Positions 1-7,020 of a stretch of 56,085 nt of DNA are shown here, piece by piece. The translations under genes were made by a program, and so were the position numbers. The notes under the pieces were generated by a model. The model had not been told where the DNA came from, made no database searches, and saw nothing but the letters and a program-made list of their open reading frames with translations. This DNA comes from Candidatus Woesearchaeota archaeon. GTDB taxonomy: Archaea > Nanobdellota > Nanobdellia > Woesearchaeales > GW2011-AR4. The stretch covers positions 98,940 to 155,024 of the forward strand of contig JACPBQ010000004.1 in the NCBI GenBank assembly GCA_016180235.1. Reading direction: 5' to 3'. How positions within the stretch are numbered: position 1 is the stretch's first letter; every line of letters begins with the position of its first letter.

Positions 1-759
1 GAGCAGACAATAAATATGGTTTTCGGGGCTGGGGAAGACCTGCAGCCGGATATTTATACAGGATATATCAGAGTAAAGTCCGGGAGCAAGGAAAAAACAG
101 TCAATACCATAGTGGAGGTGGACTCAGCAAAACCATTGTTTGATGTTGATGTCGAGGTATTGCCGGAATATAAAAGCATATTTCCCGGAGAAGATATATT
201 TATAGAAGTGTCTTTGTTCAATGTAAGGGGCTTTGGAAGAGTGGATGTTGTGCTTGAATATTCTATCAAAGATTTTGAAGGCAATGTAGCAGCAAAAGAG
301 GAAGAGACAGTTGCAGTGGAGACTGAAGCAAAGTTTGTAAGGGAGATGCTGGCTCCATCAAGCCTGGGGCCGGGAACTTATGTAGCATCGGTAAAGGTTA
401 CTTTTGAGAACTCTATTGGCATAGGCTCGGATGTTTTCGAGGTCAAGGCAAAAACTATCAGGCTGTATCCGATAGCCATAAAGGACCTTACAACCCAATT
501 ATTAATCGGAATTTTGGCTGTTGTAGCCATTTCAATATTCTTAGCTTATCGCTTCATGCCAAGGGGAAAACCAGCTCCAAAAACAAAGGAAGAAGAGGCA
601 AAAATGATAAAGGAAGAGGGCAAATTGCAGAAGCTTGAGAAGGAACTGGAAGCCATGGAAAAAGCATTTAAATCCGGGCTTATATCCGAGGAATCTTACT
701 TAAATAGCAAGGAGAGGATTGGGAAGGAGATTGATAAGCTGAGAAAACATGGCATGTAA
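1..759 (+). CDS. C-terminal part of a membrane-anchored surface protein (5' end outside window)
   Basis: The frame is open from base 1, so this is the C-terminal end of a longer protein and the ATG at 16 is not its start. The visible part has an Ig/CARDB-like beta domain (starting near LFDVDVEVLP, with GPGTYVASVKVTF near its end), one transmembrane helix (LIGILAVVAISIFLAYRF) and a highly charged cytoplasmic coiled-coil tail of about 60 residues. The beta domain plus anchor is homologous by eye to the C-termini of the proteins at 1554-2138 and 8762-24913, with the shared order D-V-x-V/L, P-G, V-x-V-x-Y-x-I-x-D, AVE, G-x-Y-V-x-V. It probably holds a large extracellular protein in the membrane. 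The upstream domains and the function are unknown. Confidence 0.75.
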   Translation, partial: EQTINMVFGAGEDLQPDIYTGYIRVKSGSKEKTVNTIVEVDSAKPLFDVDVEVLPEYKSIFPGEDIFIEVSLFNVRGFGRVDVVLEYSIKDFEGNVAAKEEETVAVETEAKFVREMLAPSSLGPGTYVASVKVTFENSIGIGSDVFEVKAKTIRLYPIAIKDLTTQLLIGILAVVAISIFLAYRFMPRGKPAPKTKEEEAKMIKEEGKLQKLEKELEAMEKAFKSGLISEESYLNSKERIGKEIDKLRKHGM

Positions 760-776
760 AAATTCCATTTCTGATA

Positions 777-1199
777 TTACATTTTCTTGTCTTTCAGCAG
801 GCCATAGAAGCAGTATGCTGCAATAACGCCCACAACCATAAGGGTGACGTGGAACTCGTATTCAACCAGCAGAAAGCCCAGAGAATCAAGCCCTATATGG
901 AGATGCAGATTGTCATGAGGCCACCAGGATACCAGAAGCCATGAGATGGAAAAATACAGTAATATTGCGCGATTCCTGTTCTTGAAGGATGTCTTCCTAA
1001 TCCACGGCCATCCGAGTATGATAAAAGCAAAACCGGCACCAAAAGCCAATGCCTCTGTAACCGCAAGCAGCTTATAGAAAGGCAGCTGGCTGGGGGTGAC
1101 ATTTATATCTATGGAAGGGGGCCAGAGCACAGGATTCAACAGGTATGCAGGAATGCCGAATATGAGCGTTATCAGCAACGCCTTAACCCAGGTTTTCAT
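777..1199 (-). CDS. four-helix integral membrane protein, paralogue of 4409-4837
   Basis: The protein has 140 residues and four predicted membrane helices. It aligns over its whole length with the protein at 4409-4837; identical blocks include FSISWLLVSWW, EYEFHVTLM and AFIILGWP. The paralogue begins at the Met matching MKTWVKAL, so I place the start at 1199 rather than the upstream in-frame Met at 1226. Conserved Trp, His, Asp and Glu residues (SWWPHD-x-x-H-x-H, EYEFH) lie near the membrane face and could bind a metal or proton, but this is inference. It is the last gene of a likely three-gene operon (1554-2138, 1230-1541, 777-1199; gaps of 12 and 30 bases). I do not recognise the family. 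Confidence 0.75.
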   Translation of the reverse strand: MKTWVKALLITLIFGIPAYLLNPVLWPPSIDINVTPSQLPFYKLLAVTEALAFGAGFAFIILGWPWIRKTSFKNRNRAILLYFSISWLLVSWWPHDNLHLHIGLDSLGFLLVEYEFHVTLMVVGVIAAYCFYGLLKDKKM

Positions 1200-1229
1200 T
1201 TTTTTCGTTAGAGCGTATAACCCCATAAG

Positions 1230-1541
1230 CTATTTCCTATATTTAACCTTCTTGTGGCCGTCATGGACTTCTTTGACTTTTCTGTTTATTATTACGGCAG
1301 TTGCCAATATTACCGCAAGAAAGGTCGTGTCCAGAACATCAAACAGCAGCATTCCAGGGCTTATAAGCTCTAATGAGGTCAAAAGAGCTACAGTCATAAG
1401 TATAAAATAAAGCGAGAATGCCAAAAACATGATTTTCCATCCCTGGTTAAACTTGCCTTTTACCCTTCTTATTGTGTCAAATATGACAAACAGCAGAACC
1501 AAAAGAATGACCATCCTGATTATGATAAATTCTATCGGCAT
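1230..1541 (-). CDS. small three-helix membrane protein, unknown function
   Basis: The protein has 103 residues and three hydrophobic segments (residues about 4-22, 34-56 and 66-86) separated by short basic loops, ending in a Lys/His-rich cytoplasmic tail. It starts 12 bases after the stop of the gene upstream on the same strand, with GAGG about nine bases before the ATG. It is therefore probably co-transcribed with the accessory protein before it and the four-helix protein after it. No catalytic motif is visible and I do not recognise the family. A small membrane partner of the neighbouring protein is the simplest reading. Confidence 0.65.
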   Translation of the reverse strand: MPIEFIIIRMVILLVLLFVIFDTIRRVKGKFNQGWKIMFLAFSLYFILMTVALLTSLELISPGMLLFDVLDTTFLAVILATAVIINRKVKEVHDGHKKVKYRK

Positions 1542-1553
1542 TTTTTATCCTCA

Positions 1554-2138
1554 TTATTTCATAATATGCTCTATGTCATACTTCTCGTGCTCTTTTATTA
1601 TCCTGCTCACCCTCCTGTTCTGTATCCATAGCAGGACAAAGAATATTATAAGCATGATTAATATTATCAATAATAAAATAGCTTCCCTGTTTCCAAAAGT
1701 TATTTCAGTTGGCTCTGCAACGACATTGAATGTGTCCTTCTCTGACTTTCTCTTGTCTTTGTAACTCACTTCCACATCCACAAGATAAGGCCCCGGATCA
1801 AGAGTCCTGTGTATGTTCAATGTGTCTGTTACTGTTGCTGTCTTTTCAACTGCAAAAGTCCTTGATTTCTGGAATACCTGTATGCCCCTGTTGTCTGTTA
1901 TTGTGTAGCTTATCGCCACGTCCAGAATCTCCTTTTCACCCGTGTCTATCCTTGTGGATACCCTTATGTCATCGCCAGGCTTTATTTCTCTCGACAAAGG
2001 GTATAGATCAACATTAACCCCGACATTGTCCTCTGCTATCGCAAAAGATGTCAGGAAATTTGTGTTTTGATTCAGAAAAAAGAGCGATGCAACTGCTATA
2101 ATAACTACTAACACGGTAATTGCTATGCCTCTTTTCAT
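1554..2138 (-). CDS. membrane-anchored exported protein with the shared C-terminal beta domain
   Basis: From the Met at 2138 the protein has 194 residues. It has an N-terminal signal-anchor (KRGIAITVLVVIIAVASLFFL), an extracellular Ig/CARDB-like domain (NVDLYPLSREIKPGDDIRVS to GPYLVDVEVSYKD), a second transmembrane helix (AILLLIILIMLIIFFVLLW) and a short basic cytoplasmic tail. The frame stays open 49 codons further upstream, but those residues are low-complexity and charged, and a typical signal segment begins at 2138, so I prefer that start. The beta domain matches the C-terminal modules of the proteins at 1-759 and 8762-24913. It heads the operon with 1230-1541 and 777-1199. It probably acts in assembly or anchoring of surface proteins; no enzyme motif is visible. 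Confidence 0.7.
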   Translation of the reverse strand: MKRGIAITVLVVIIAVASLFFLNQNTNFLTSFAIAEDNVGVNVDLYPLSREIKPGDDIRVSTRIDTGEKEILDVAISYTITDNRGIQVFQKSRTFAVEKTATVTDTLNIHRTLDPGPYLVDVEVSYKDKRKSEKDTFNVVAEPTEITFGNREAILLLIILIMLIIFFVLLWIQNRRVSRIIKEHEKYDIEHIMK

Positions 2139-2440
2139 TGCGCTTCTTTGCTTATCTTTGTTTAACTTACTTTTAAACTTTTCCTTATCAGAATGTTCGG
2201 ATTTTGCCAAAGCTTGATTAATTTTTGACAGCAACAATATATATTTTCCTAAAAATAATATCCAAAAGTTAAGTTTGGCCCCCAAACCCGGTTACATGAA
2301 AGCAGAAATAAGAGTATGCTGTCAAAAAGTTAAAAATCGACCATTAAGTCAAAAATTTTCTTTACCAGGGGGGCAAACTCCATTTTAGGGAACTTTATCT
2401 GGTTTATCGGGAACAGGTGCATTACAGGGCTGCCGGCATA

Positions 2441-2449
2441 TTTATATAA
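2441..2449 (+). promoter_or_regulatory. TATA-like box upstream of a 42-codon ORF
   Basis: TTTATATAA lies about 28 bases before the ATG at 2473, the spacing expected for an archaeal TATA box serving a leaderless transcript. It could instead give the gene at 2621 a long leader. Confidence 0.4.
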
Positions 2450-2472
2450 ATTTCCATAAATTGCGGCTTTCC

Positions 2473-2601
2473 ATGAAGATTTTTAACATTTTGATAAATT
2501 TCCGATTAATTTTTGATAAAAGCGGATATTCCAATCAAAATGACAGGAAAATTCCAGCTGAAGCAGCCTACCGGCAGAAAAATAAAAAGTTATATAAATA
2601 A
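2473..2601 (+). CDS. possible 42-residue small protein
   Basis: This ORF begins with MKIFNILINF and is basic throughout. Its only support is the TATA-like box about 28 bases upstream; no domain is recognisable. Its stop codon overlaps the TATA box of the next gene. It may be spurious or a leader ORF. Confidence 0.2.
   Translation: MKIFNILINFRLIFDKSGYSNQNDRKIPAEAAYRQKNKKLYK
2590..2600 (+). promoter_or_regulatory. TATA box for the gene at 2621
   Basis: TTATATAAATA is centred about 26 bases before the ATG at 2621, typical of archaeal leaderless promoters. This decides the start at 2621 over an in-frame ATT-type start at 2513. Confidence 0.6.
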
Positions 2602-2620
2602 TAAAAAAAAGACTGACAGC

Positions 2621-3415
2621 ATGGATGCAAAGACAAAAACTGCATTGATCATAACTTCCGCAATACTGATTCTTGATATGGTATTATACAAATTAAAGCC
2701 CCTGGGAGAGAATTTTTATATCATATCCGACTGGGCAGTTGTAATTTTTGCATTTGCTGCAGTGGCTTTGGGATATTATGCATACAGGCTTCACGGCATC
2801 AAAACATCATACGGCGAGGCCCTGCTGTTCCTTGTCTTGGGAAGCTTATTCTGGGCATTCGGAGAGCTTTTCTGGGCATTGCTTGAGACTGTGCTGAAAA
2901 TGGAGCCTTTCCCGTCAATAGCCGATATGTTCTGGTATGCCGGCTATTTTTTATTTGGCATGGGGCTTTATTACATCTGGAAAGCAACAAGAACGTCTGT
3001 ACCTGGGCATAGGGTGATTGCGGCTGTCCTGACTGTCCTGGCTGCCCTTGCAATATCGATATTCTACGGAGTCTTCCCCTCTATAATCGACCCAGGGCTT
3101 ACATTAATGGAAAAAATTGTGACAATTGGCTATGTAGCCCTTGATTTTATGATAATAGTCTGGGAAATAATAATAATTGTATCGCTGCTTGGCAGGGAAC
3201 TCATCAAGCCGTGGGTTGTGATACTGATAGCGGGCTTTGTCACGACTTTTGCAGACATAATGTTTGCTCAGATTGCCAGCTTATATGAAAGCGGCTCCTT
3301 TTTCGGGGTTTTGTGGGATGTACAATATATCCTGATGGCATTCGGGTTTTTTTACTACAGGCAGGCTATGAGCGGGATGCCAAAAAAGGCTGTTAAGAAG
3401 AAAATAGCCAAATAA
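2621..3415 (+). CDS. polytopic membrane protein, unknown function
   Basis: The protein has 264 residues and about eight hydrophobic helices, starting MDAKTKTAL. The arrangement resembles the membrane sensor or helical-bundle proteins found in many archaea. It has conserved-looking aromatic and acidic positions (FWAFGELFWALLE, DMFWYAGYFLFGMGLYY, DVQYILMAFGFFYY) and a basic C-terminal tail (KKAVKKKIAK). The start follows from the TATA box at 2590-2600. It converges with the coiled-coil gene 3425-4330. No catalytic motif or fused output domain is visible, so function remains open. Confidence 0.65.
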   Translation: MDAKTKTALIITSAILILDMVLYKLKPLGENFYIISDWAVVIFAFAAVALGYYAYRLHGIKTSYGEALLFLVLGSLFWAFGELFWALLETVLKMEPFPSIADMFWYAGYFLFGMGLYYIWKATRTSVPGHRVIAAVLTVLAALAISIFYGVFPSIIDPGLTLMEKIVTIGYVALDFMIIVWEIIIIVSLLGRELIKPWVVILIAGFVTTFADIMFAQIASLYESGSFFGVLWDVQYILMAFGFFYYRQAMSGMPKKAVKKKIAK

Positions 3416-3424
3416 AGCAGGCCC

Positions 3425-4330
3425 TCATTTCTTAATAATGTCCTGAAACATCAAGAAATCATCTGTCGTCAGCTTTTTACCTGCCTTGAACTTCTCTTCT
3501 ATTTCTTTTTCCTTGCTTTGGATGAGCATCATTTCTCCCAGTTTTCTCTTTTCCTCTTCCTGTAAAGTGAATTTGTTGATTTTCTCCCTTATGCCGCTCA
3601 TTTTAGCCAGATTTTCCTTCAGCTGGCCGTTTATGCCAGTAAATCCACTTTTTGCAATAACGAAATTCCTGAACGCTTCTTCCTCTTTTGCTTTCAGCCC
3701 ATCAACTTCTTTTGATGCTTTTAATAGTTCCTCGTGCAGGGCCTGGCTTTGCTTTGCAAGCTCCTGGATTTCATCATGGGCGTTATTTGCATCTTTCCTG
3801 CTTTCATTTATTTCTCTGCTGAGGGCTTTTATTTTTTCCAGGATTCCCATGGAATCTGATACATCGAGAAGGGATTTTTTGAGGGCTTTGACCTTTTTGG
3901 AGAGCTGCTTTTCCTTGTCAAAAGGCATAACCTCTGTCTCAAGCTTCAATTCCAGCTTTTCAATATCGCCTTTAAGCATGTAAGGGTCTCTTATCCTGGA
4001 TTTTGACAGCAGCTTCTTTTTTTCGTCATTGAGCTTTTTGAATTCAGAAATCTTCTTTCCGGTTTCTCCTGAAAAGGCATTTCGCTTTTCCTTCAGCTCT
4101 TTCACTTTTTTTGTCAAGGAGTCCCGTTTTTCCCTGCTTTCCCTCATTATGCTTATTTTTTCCCTTATAAGCTTGTAATATTCTTCTTTTTTGGAGAACC
4201 AGAGCTCTTTTTCATAGTTAATACTGTTAAGATCTTTCCTTAGGGAGATTATCTGATTTTTAAGAATGTCGAGCTGCCTGAAAAGGTCTTTTTTTGACTC
4301 AGTCTTTGCACTGCTTTCAGCGGCTTCCAT
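3425..4330 (-). CDS. coiled-coil protein (archaeal DUF7121-like)
   Basis: The protein has 301 residues, almost entirely heptad-patterned coiled coil rich in Lys, Glu and Leu, with no hydrophobic segment, so it is probably cytoplasmic. The middle, with KVKELKEKRNAF and then RDPYMLKGDIEKLELKLET, resembles a conserved segment of a widespread archaeal coiled-coil family that is sometimes mislabelled phosphoserine phosphatase; no phosphatase motif is present here. The C-terminal end (KKLTTDDFLMFQDIIKK) is a short possibly globular motif. The family name is from memory and is the least certain part; coiled-coil architecture is clear. Confidence 0.7.
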   Translation of the reverse strand: MEAAESSAKTESKKDLFRQLDILKNQIISLRKDLNSINYEKELWFSKKEEYYKLIREKISIMRESREKRDSLTKKVKELKEKRNAFSGETGKKISEFKKLNDEKKKLLSKSRIRDPYMLKGDIEKLELKLETEVMPFDKEKQLSKKVKALKKSLLDVSDSMGILEKIKALSREINESRKDANNAHDEIQELAKQSQALHEELLKASKEVDGLKAKEEEAFRNFVIAKSGFTGINGQLKENLAKMSGIREKINKFTLQEEEKRKLGEMMLIQSKEKEIEEKFKAGKKLTTDDFLMFQDIIKK

Positions 4331-4408
4331 TTTAGTTCATTTAAAACAATGAATATAAAAATATTGTTAATTAATAATCTGTGAGGTTGAAGTTACCTAA
4401 AGAGAATC

Positions 4409-4837
4409 TTATTTTGCCTTCCTTTCATTTTTCAGGAAGCCGAAGAAAGAATATGCAAGCAACAATCCTGCAATCATAAGGGTAACGTGGAACTCATACT
4501 CTATCAGCAGAAGTCCCAATGGCTCCATGGCATTGTGACGGTGGAAGGCGTCATGCGACCACCAGGAAACAAGGAGCCATGAAATGGAAAAATATGCAAA
4601 TATTGCATTAATCCTGTTTTTCAGGGAAAATTTCCTTACCAACGGCCAGCCTAAAATAATGAAAGCCATGCCAAGGCCGAAAAACAGGGCTTCTATAACT
4701 TCCAGCAAGACATAAAACGGCTCTTGCGCCTGGGTAGGAACCATCTCAGAAGAAGTGGGCCAAATCATGGGCGCTAGAAAGTATGCAGGGACTCCAAAGA
4801 TTATTGTTATCAACAATGCTTTGAGCCAGGCTTTCAT
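4409..4837 (-). CDS. four-helix integral membrane protein, paralogue of 777-1199
   Basis: The protein has 142 residues and four membrane helices and is a full-length paralogue of the protein at 777-1199; by eye roughly half the residues are identical, including FSISWLLVSWW, EYEFHVTLM and AFIILGWP. The His/Asp set (SWWSHD-x-x-H-x-H) and EYEFH are retained in both copies, which suggests they matter for function. Unlike its paralogue it stands alone, with a 92-base gap to the coiled-coil gene. I do not recognise the family. Confidence 0.75.
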   Translation of the reverse strand: MKAWLKALLITIIFGVPAYFLAPMIWPTSSEMVPTQAQEPFYVLLEVIEALFFGLGMAFIILGWPLVRKFSLKNRINAIFAYFSISWLLVSWWSHDAFHRHNAMEPLGLLLIEYEFHVTLMIAGLLLAYSFFGFLKNERKAK

Positions 4838-4932
4838 TACTGCTATAATCGCATTAACTGCTTATAAATTTTATTATTTTAAGAAATAAAAAAGGCCTTA
4901 AGCTAAGTAATTATTCCAAAAATCAAAGAAAT

Positions 4933-4951
4933 GGATAAAAAATATTTATCC
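4933..4951 (-). terminator. hairpin and U-run at the end of the stalk operon
   Basis: GGATAAA (4933-4939) and TTTATCC (4945-4951) form a 7-bp stem around a 5-base loop that overlaps the rpl12 stop codon. Read on the minus strand, the loop and 3' arm are T-rich. It could be a terminator or a 3'-end stabiliser; AT-rich sequence makes chance pairing possible. Confidence 0.4.
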
Positions 4952-5257
4952 GAACAATGCTCCCAATCCAGCGGCTGCCTGATCTTCCGATTTCTTCTCT
5001 TCCTCTACTTTTTTCTTGGTGTCATGCTTCCCTGGATGCTCTGCTGCAGCTGGAGCTGCCACTGGCGCTACTGCTACCGGCATAGCTGCCTTCTCAATTG
5101 CTTCGTCAATGTTCACTCCTTCCAAAGCAGATACCAAAGCCTTGACTCGAGCTTCTTCCACTTTTGTTCCTGCCGCTTCCAGCACTTTCTTGACATGTGC
5201 CTCATCTACCTTATGCCCTGCCTTGTGCAGCAACATTGCTGCGTATATGTATTCCAT
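4946..5257 (-). CDS. rpl12: large ribosomal subunit stalk protein P1 (archaeal L12)
   Basis: This protein forms the flexible lateral stalk that recruits translational GTPases and binds as dimers to L10/P0. It has 103 residues, the usual archaeal length. The N-terminal helical dimerisation domain begins [19 protein letters not shown] and runs to about residue 60. An Ala/Pro-rich hinge and a charged segment follow, then the canonical factor-binding end GLGALFG. A strong Shine-Dalgarno sequence GGAGGT (5265-5270) lies seven bases before the ATG. It is the last gene of rpl1-rpl10-rpl12, separated from rpl10 by 331 bases of structured leader, so its higher stoichiometry may be set by separate translational or promoter control. 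Confidence 0.97.
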   Translation of the reverse strand: MEYIYAAMLLHKAGHKVDEAHVKKVLEAAGTKVEEARVKALVSALEGVNIDEAIEKAAMPVAVAPVAAPAAAEHPGKHDTKKKVEEEKKSEDQAAAGLGALFG

Positions 5258-5264
5258 CTTGTTT

Positions 5265-5313
5265 ACCTCCGAATTTTATGAGGAGGTTTGGAAACTTTGT
5301 TTCCGCTACCTCC
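5265..5313 (-). promoter_or_regulatory. rpl12 leader: alternative hairpin versus Shine-Dalgarno
   Basis: In transcript order there is GGAGGU (5313-5308), an inner perfect stem GGAAAC/GUUUCC (5304-5299 with 5295-5290), ACCUCC (5287-5282), and then the true Shine-Dalgarno GGAGGU (5270-5265). The ACCUCC arm can pair with either GGAGGU copy. Pairing with the first leaves the ribosome site free; pairing with the second hides it. This two-state arrangement is seen directly in the sequence; its regulatory role is inferred. Confidence 0.6.
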
Positions 5314-5317
5314 AAAT

Positions 5318-5380
5318 TTATTTTTTATTTTCCATTGAATTTGTGTTTATATTATCGCTAACAATTATTTGTGTGGTCAT
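5318..5380 (-). promoter_or_regulatory. 20-codon upstream ORF before rpl12
   Basis: The ORF starts MTTQIIVSDNINTN and its stop ends five bases before the rpl12 leader hairpin. It resembles the 14-codon upstream ORF before rpl10 (6888-6932), with no indel in the shared 14 codons. It has no Shine-Dalgarno sequence. It may be a leader peptide, or the sequence may be conserved for a promoter or RNA reason. Confidence 0.4.
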
Positions 5381-5438
5381 TCATTTAATTTTACAATTTT
5401 ATCTTGTTGAGCATTGAAATAAAAATAATTTTTATCCT

Positions 5439-5487
5439 GCGTTTTTGCTCTCTTGCCTTGTTAACGCAAAAACGCACGCAAAAACGC
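5439..5487. repeat. inverted plus direct 10-bp repeats in the rpl10-rpl12 spacer
   Basis: GCGTTTTTGC (5439-5448) is followed by two copies of its complement, GCAAAAACGC (5466-5475 and 5478-5487). In the transcript either upstream copy can pair with the single downstream copy, giving two alternative 10-bp hairpins. It may be a transcription terminator/antiterminator or an RNA processing site. Confidence 0.55.
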
Positions 5488-5588
5488 CGGGTATGATTTT
5501 TTATTTATTGCGCTTAATTTTAAATTGCATATCACTTTAATCATAATCAAATAATTGTGAATTTGTTTGTGAGCCTTATTGGCATTTT

Positions 5589-6875
5589 TTATTTCCTCAA
5601 AGTGCCTTTTTTCAAGAGCTCTTTTGCCAAGCCTTCCACTCTTTTCTGCTCCTCTTCCTCTTTTTTCCTTTTCAAATCTTCCTCAATCTGAGCCTCTTTT
5701 TCGTCGAACTCTGATTGTTTATTTGCTTTCTCCGTTATTTCCCTGGCTTCCTTATCCAGCTCCTCCAATTCTTCCTTAAGGAGCTCGTCCTCTTCTTCTT
5801 TTACAGGCTCTTCTTGCTTTGACTCAACTTTTTCCGGTTCCGCCAGCTTTTCTTTTTTTACCTCTGGCTCAATTTCAGCTTTTTTTTCTGCCGGTTTTTC
5901 TGCATACCTCGTTTCTTTTTTATGCTCTTCTGCCGGCTCTTTTGCTTCTTTGGGCTTAGGCTCTTCTTGTTTTATTTCCTGCTTTGGCTCTTCTGCCTTG
6001 TGCTTTCCTTTAAGCTTTTCAACAGTCTCTATATTAGCCGTTCCTTTCAGGCTCAGCATTGACCTTTCCGCCTTTGCCAATAATTCATTGATTATTTCCT
6101 TGTCAATAATATTTTGCGACAAGCCTAAAGCTTTTGCGTCGGTGAATGCTTTTCCGATCAGCAGTTTTGCGTTATCCTTTGTCACATAAGTTATATTAAA
6201 AGCAAGGTTAAAGCCCTGCAGAGCTGCAAGGTTTACGCTGCTTATGTACTGCTGCTCATCAACATCAAGTATCTCCTTCTGGTAGATTACGCCGTTTTCA
6301 TAAGCAACCATCATGCTGAGGCCGACTTCCATGGGCTTTATGCCAAGCCTTGTAAGGACATCAGCCACTTTTCCGGTTATCTTTTCCCCTTTCTTTGCAA
6401 CTACAGAGTCTTCCTTTACAGCTACCTTTCCAGATTCTACGCCGACTTTAAGCCCTATACTGCTAAACTCGCTTATAACCGGGCCCGGAGCAAAAGGAGT
6501 CGGGCCTTTAGGAATGATGATATCATTAGGCGCTGTCTGGCCGGCCTTTGCAGGAGCAGGAGTCTTGCTTTTCCTTAAAATTCTTGCAAGCCTGAAGGGG
6601 CTTTCTTTTGTAAAAATAAGAGCCGGCATGCCAACAAAATATTTTTCAAGCTCCTCTATGCCATTCCTGTCAGGCTTTATCTTTTCAAGAGCAACTTTCA
6701 TGATGGTCTTCTTTGTCATGAACAGCTCAACTTTGTTTCTTAATTCGGCCCTCATTGCCTGCAGCTGCGGCCCGGGAAGGTTTTCCATGTTCACAACTCC
6801 GACTATAGGATACTCCCTGCTCAGCTTAACAATATCATTTACTGTTTTTTTCTTGAAGTCTGATACATGCGCCAT
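5589..6875 (-). CDS. rpl10: large ribosomal subunit protein L10 (P0) with a long charged tail
   Basis: This is the base of the ribosomal stalk. It binds 23S rRNA with L11 and carries dimers of P1. Residues 1-110 form the rRNA-binding domain (PIVGVVNMENLPGPQLQAMR, TKKTIMKVALEK). The archaeal insertion domain follows (PAPAKAGQTAPNDIIIPKGP to about 195), then the helical spine to about residue 297. The last 130 residues are a Lys/Glu repeat-like tail ending EGLAKELLKKGTLRK. The usual archaeal P0 end, matching the GLGALFG of P1, is absent. No Shine-Dalgarno precedes the ATG; a 14-codon upstream ORF stops 12 bases before it, suggesting reinitiation or a promoter in the spacer. Confidence 0.95.
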   Translation of the reverse strand: MAHVSDFKKKTVNDIVKLSREYPIVGVVNMENLPGPQLQAMRAELRNKVELFMTKKTIMKVALEKIKPDRNGIEELEKYFVGMPALIFTKESPFRLARILRKSKTPAPAKAGQTAPNDIIIPKGPTPFAPGPVISEFSSIGLKVGVESGKVAVKEDSVVAKKGEKITGKVADVLTRLGIKPMEVGLSMMVAYENGVIYQKEILDVDEQQYISSVNLAALQGFNLAFNITYVTKDNAKLLIGKAFTDAKALGLSQNIIDKEIINELLAKAERSMLSLKGTANIETVEKLKGKHKAEEPKQEIKQEEPKPKEAKEPAEEHKKETRYAEKPAEKKAEIEPEVKKEKLAEPEKVESKQEEPVKEEEDELLKEELEELDKEAREITEKANKQSEFDEKEAQIEEDLKRKKEEEEQKRVEGLAKELLKKGTLRK

Positions 6876-6887
6876 TTTATTTGAGCA

Positions 6888-6932
6888 TTAGTTTGTTTTT
6901 ATCCTATCGTTTCCAATCATTTGTTCGGTCAT
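6888..6932 (-). promoter_or_regulatory. 14-codon upstream ORF before rpl10
   Basis: MTEQMIGNDRIKTN is encoded just before rpl10 and resembles the upstream ORF of rpl12; 8 of 14 residues match. Surrounding bases over about 60 positions are roughly four-fifths identical in the two leaders. Both contain AUUG-(4 bases)-CGAU, a small stem with a GAAA loop here and UUAG there. The function is unproven. Confidence 0.4.
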
Positions 6933-7020
6933 TCTTTAATTTCACTTTAAATCTTATTATGCAACGAAAAAACTTTGTTTTTTCTGGGTTTTTTAACAAA
7001 AACCATTGAAAAATATTTTT

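Larger units (their letters stand above)
2139..2620. other. divergent intergenic region
   Basis: These 482 bases separate genes pointing left (2138) and right (2621). The region is AT-rich and has two TATA-like elements facing right (2441-2449 and 2590-2600), one leaderless-type small ORF (2473-2601), and a TA-rich stretch around 2238-2250 that could serve the leftward gene. Apart from these I see no RNA gene or repeat. Confidence 0.5.

Noticed and set aside
1096-2017. Plus-strand ORFs opposite the small membrane genes
   Set aside because: They overlap the minus-strand operon, which has family resemblance, spacing and membrane topology; the plus-strand frames show none of these.
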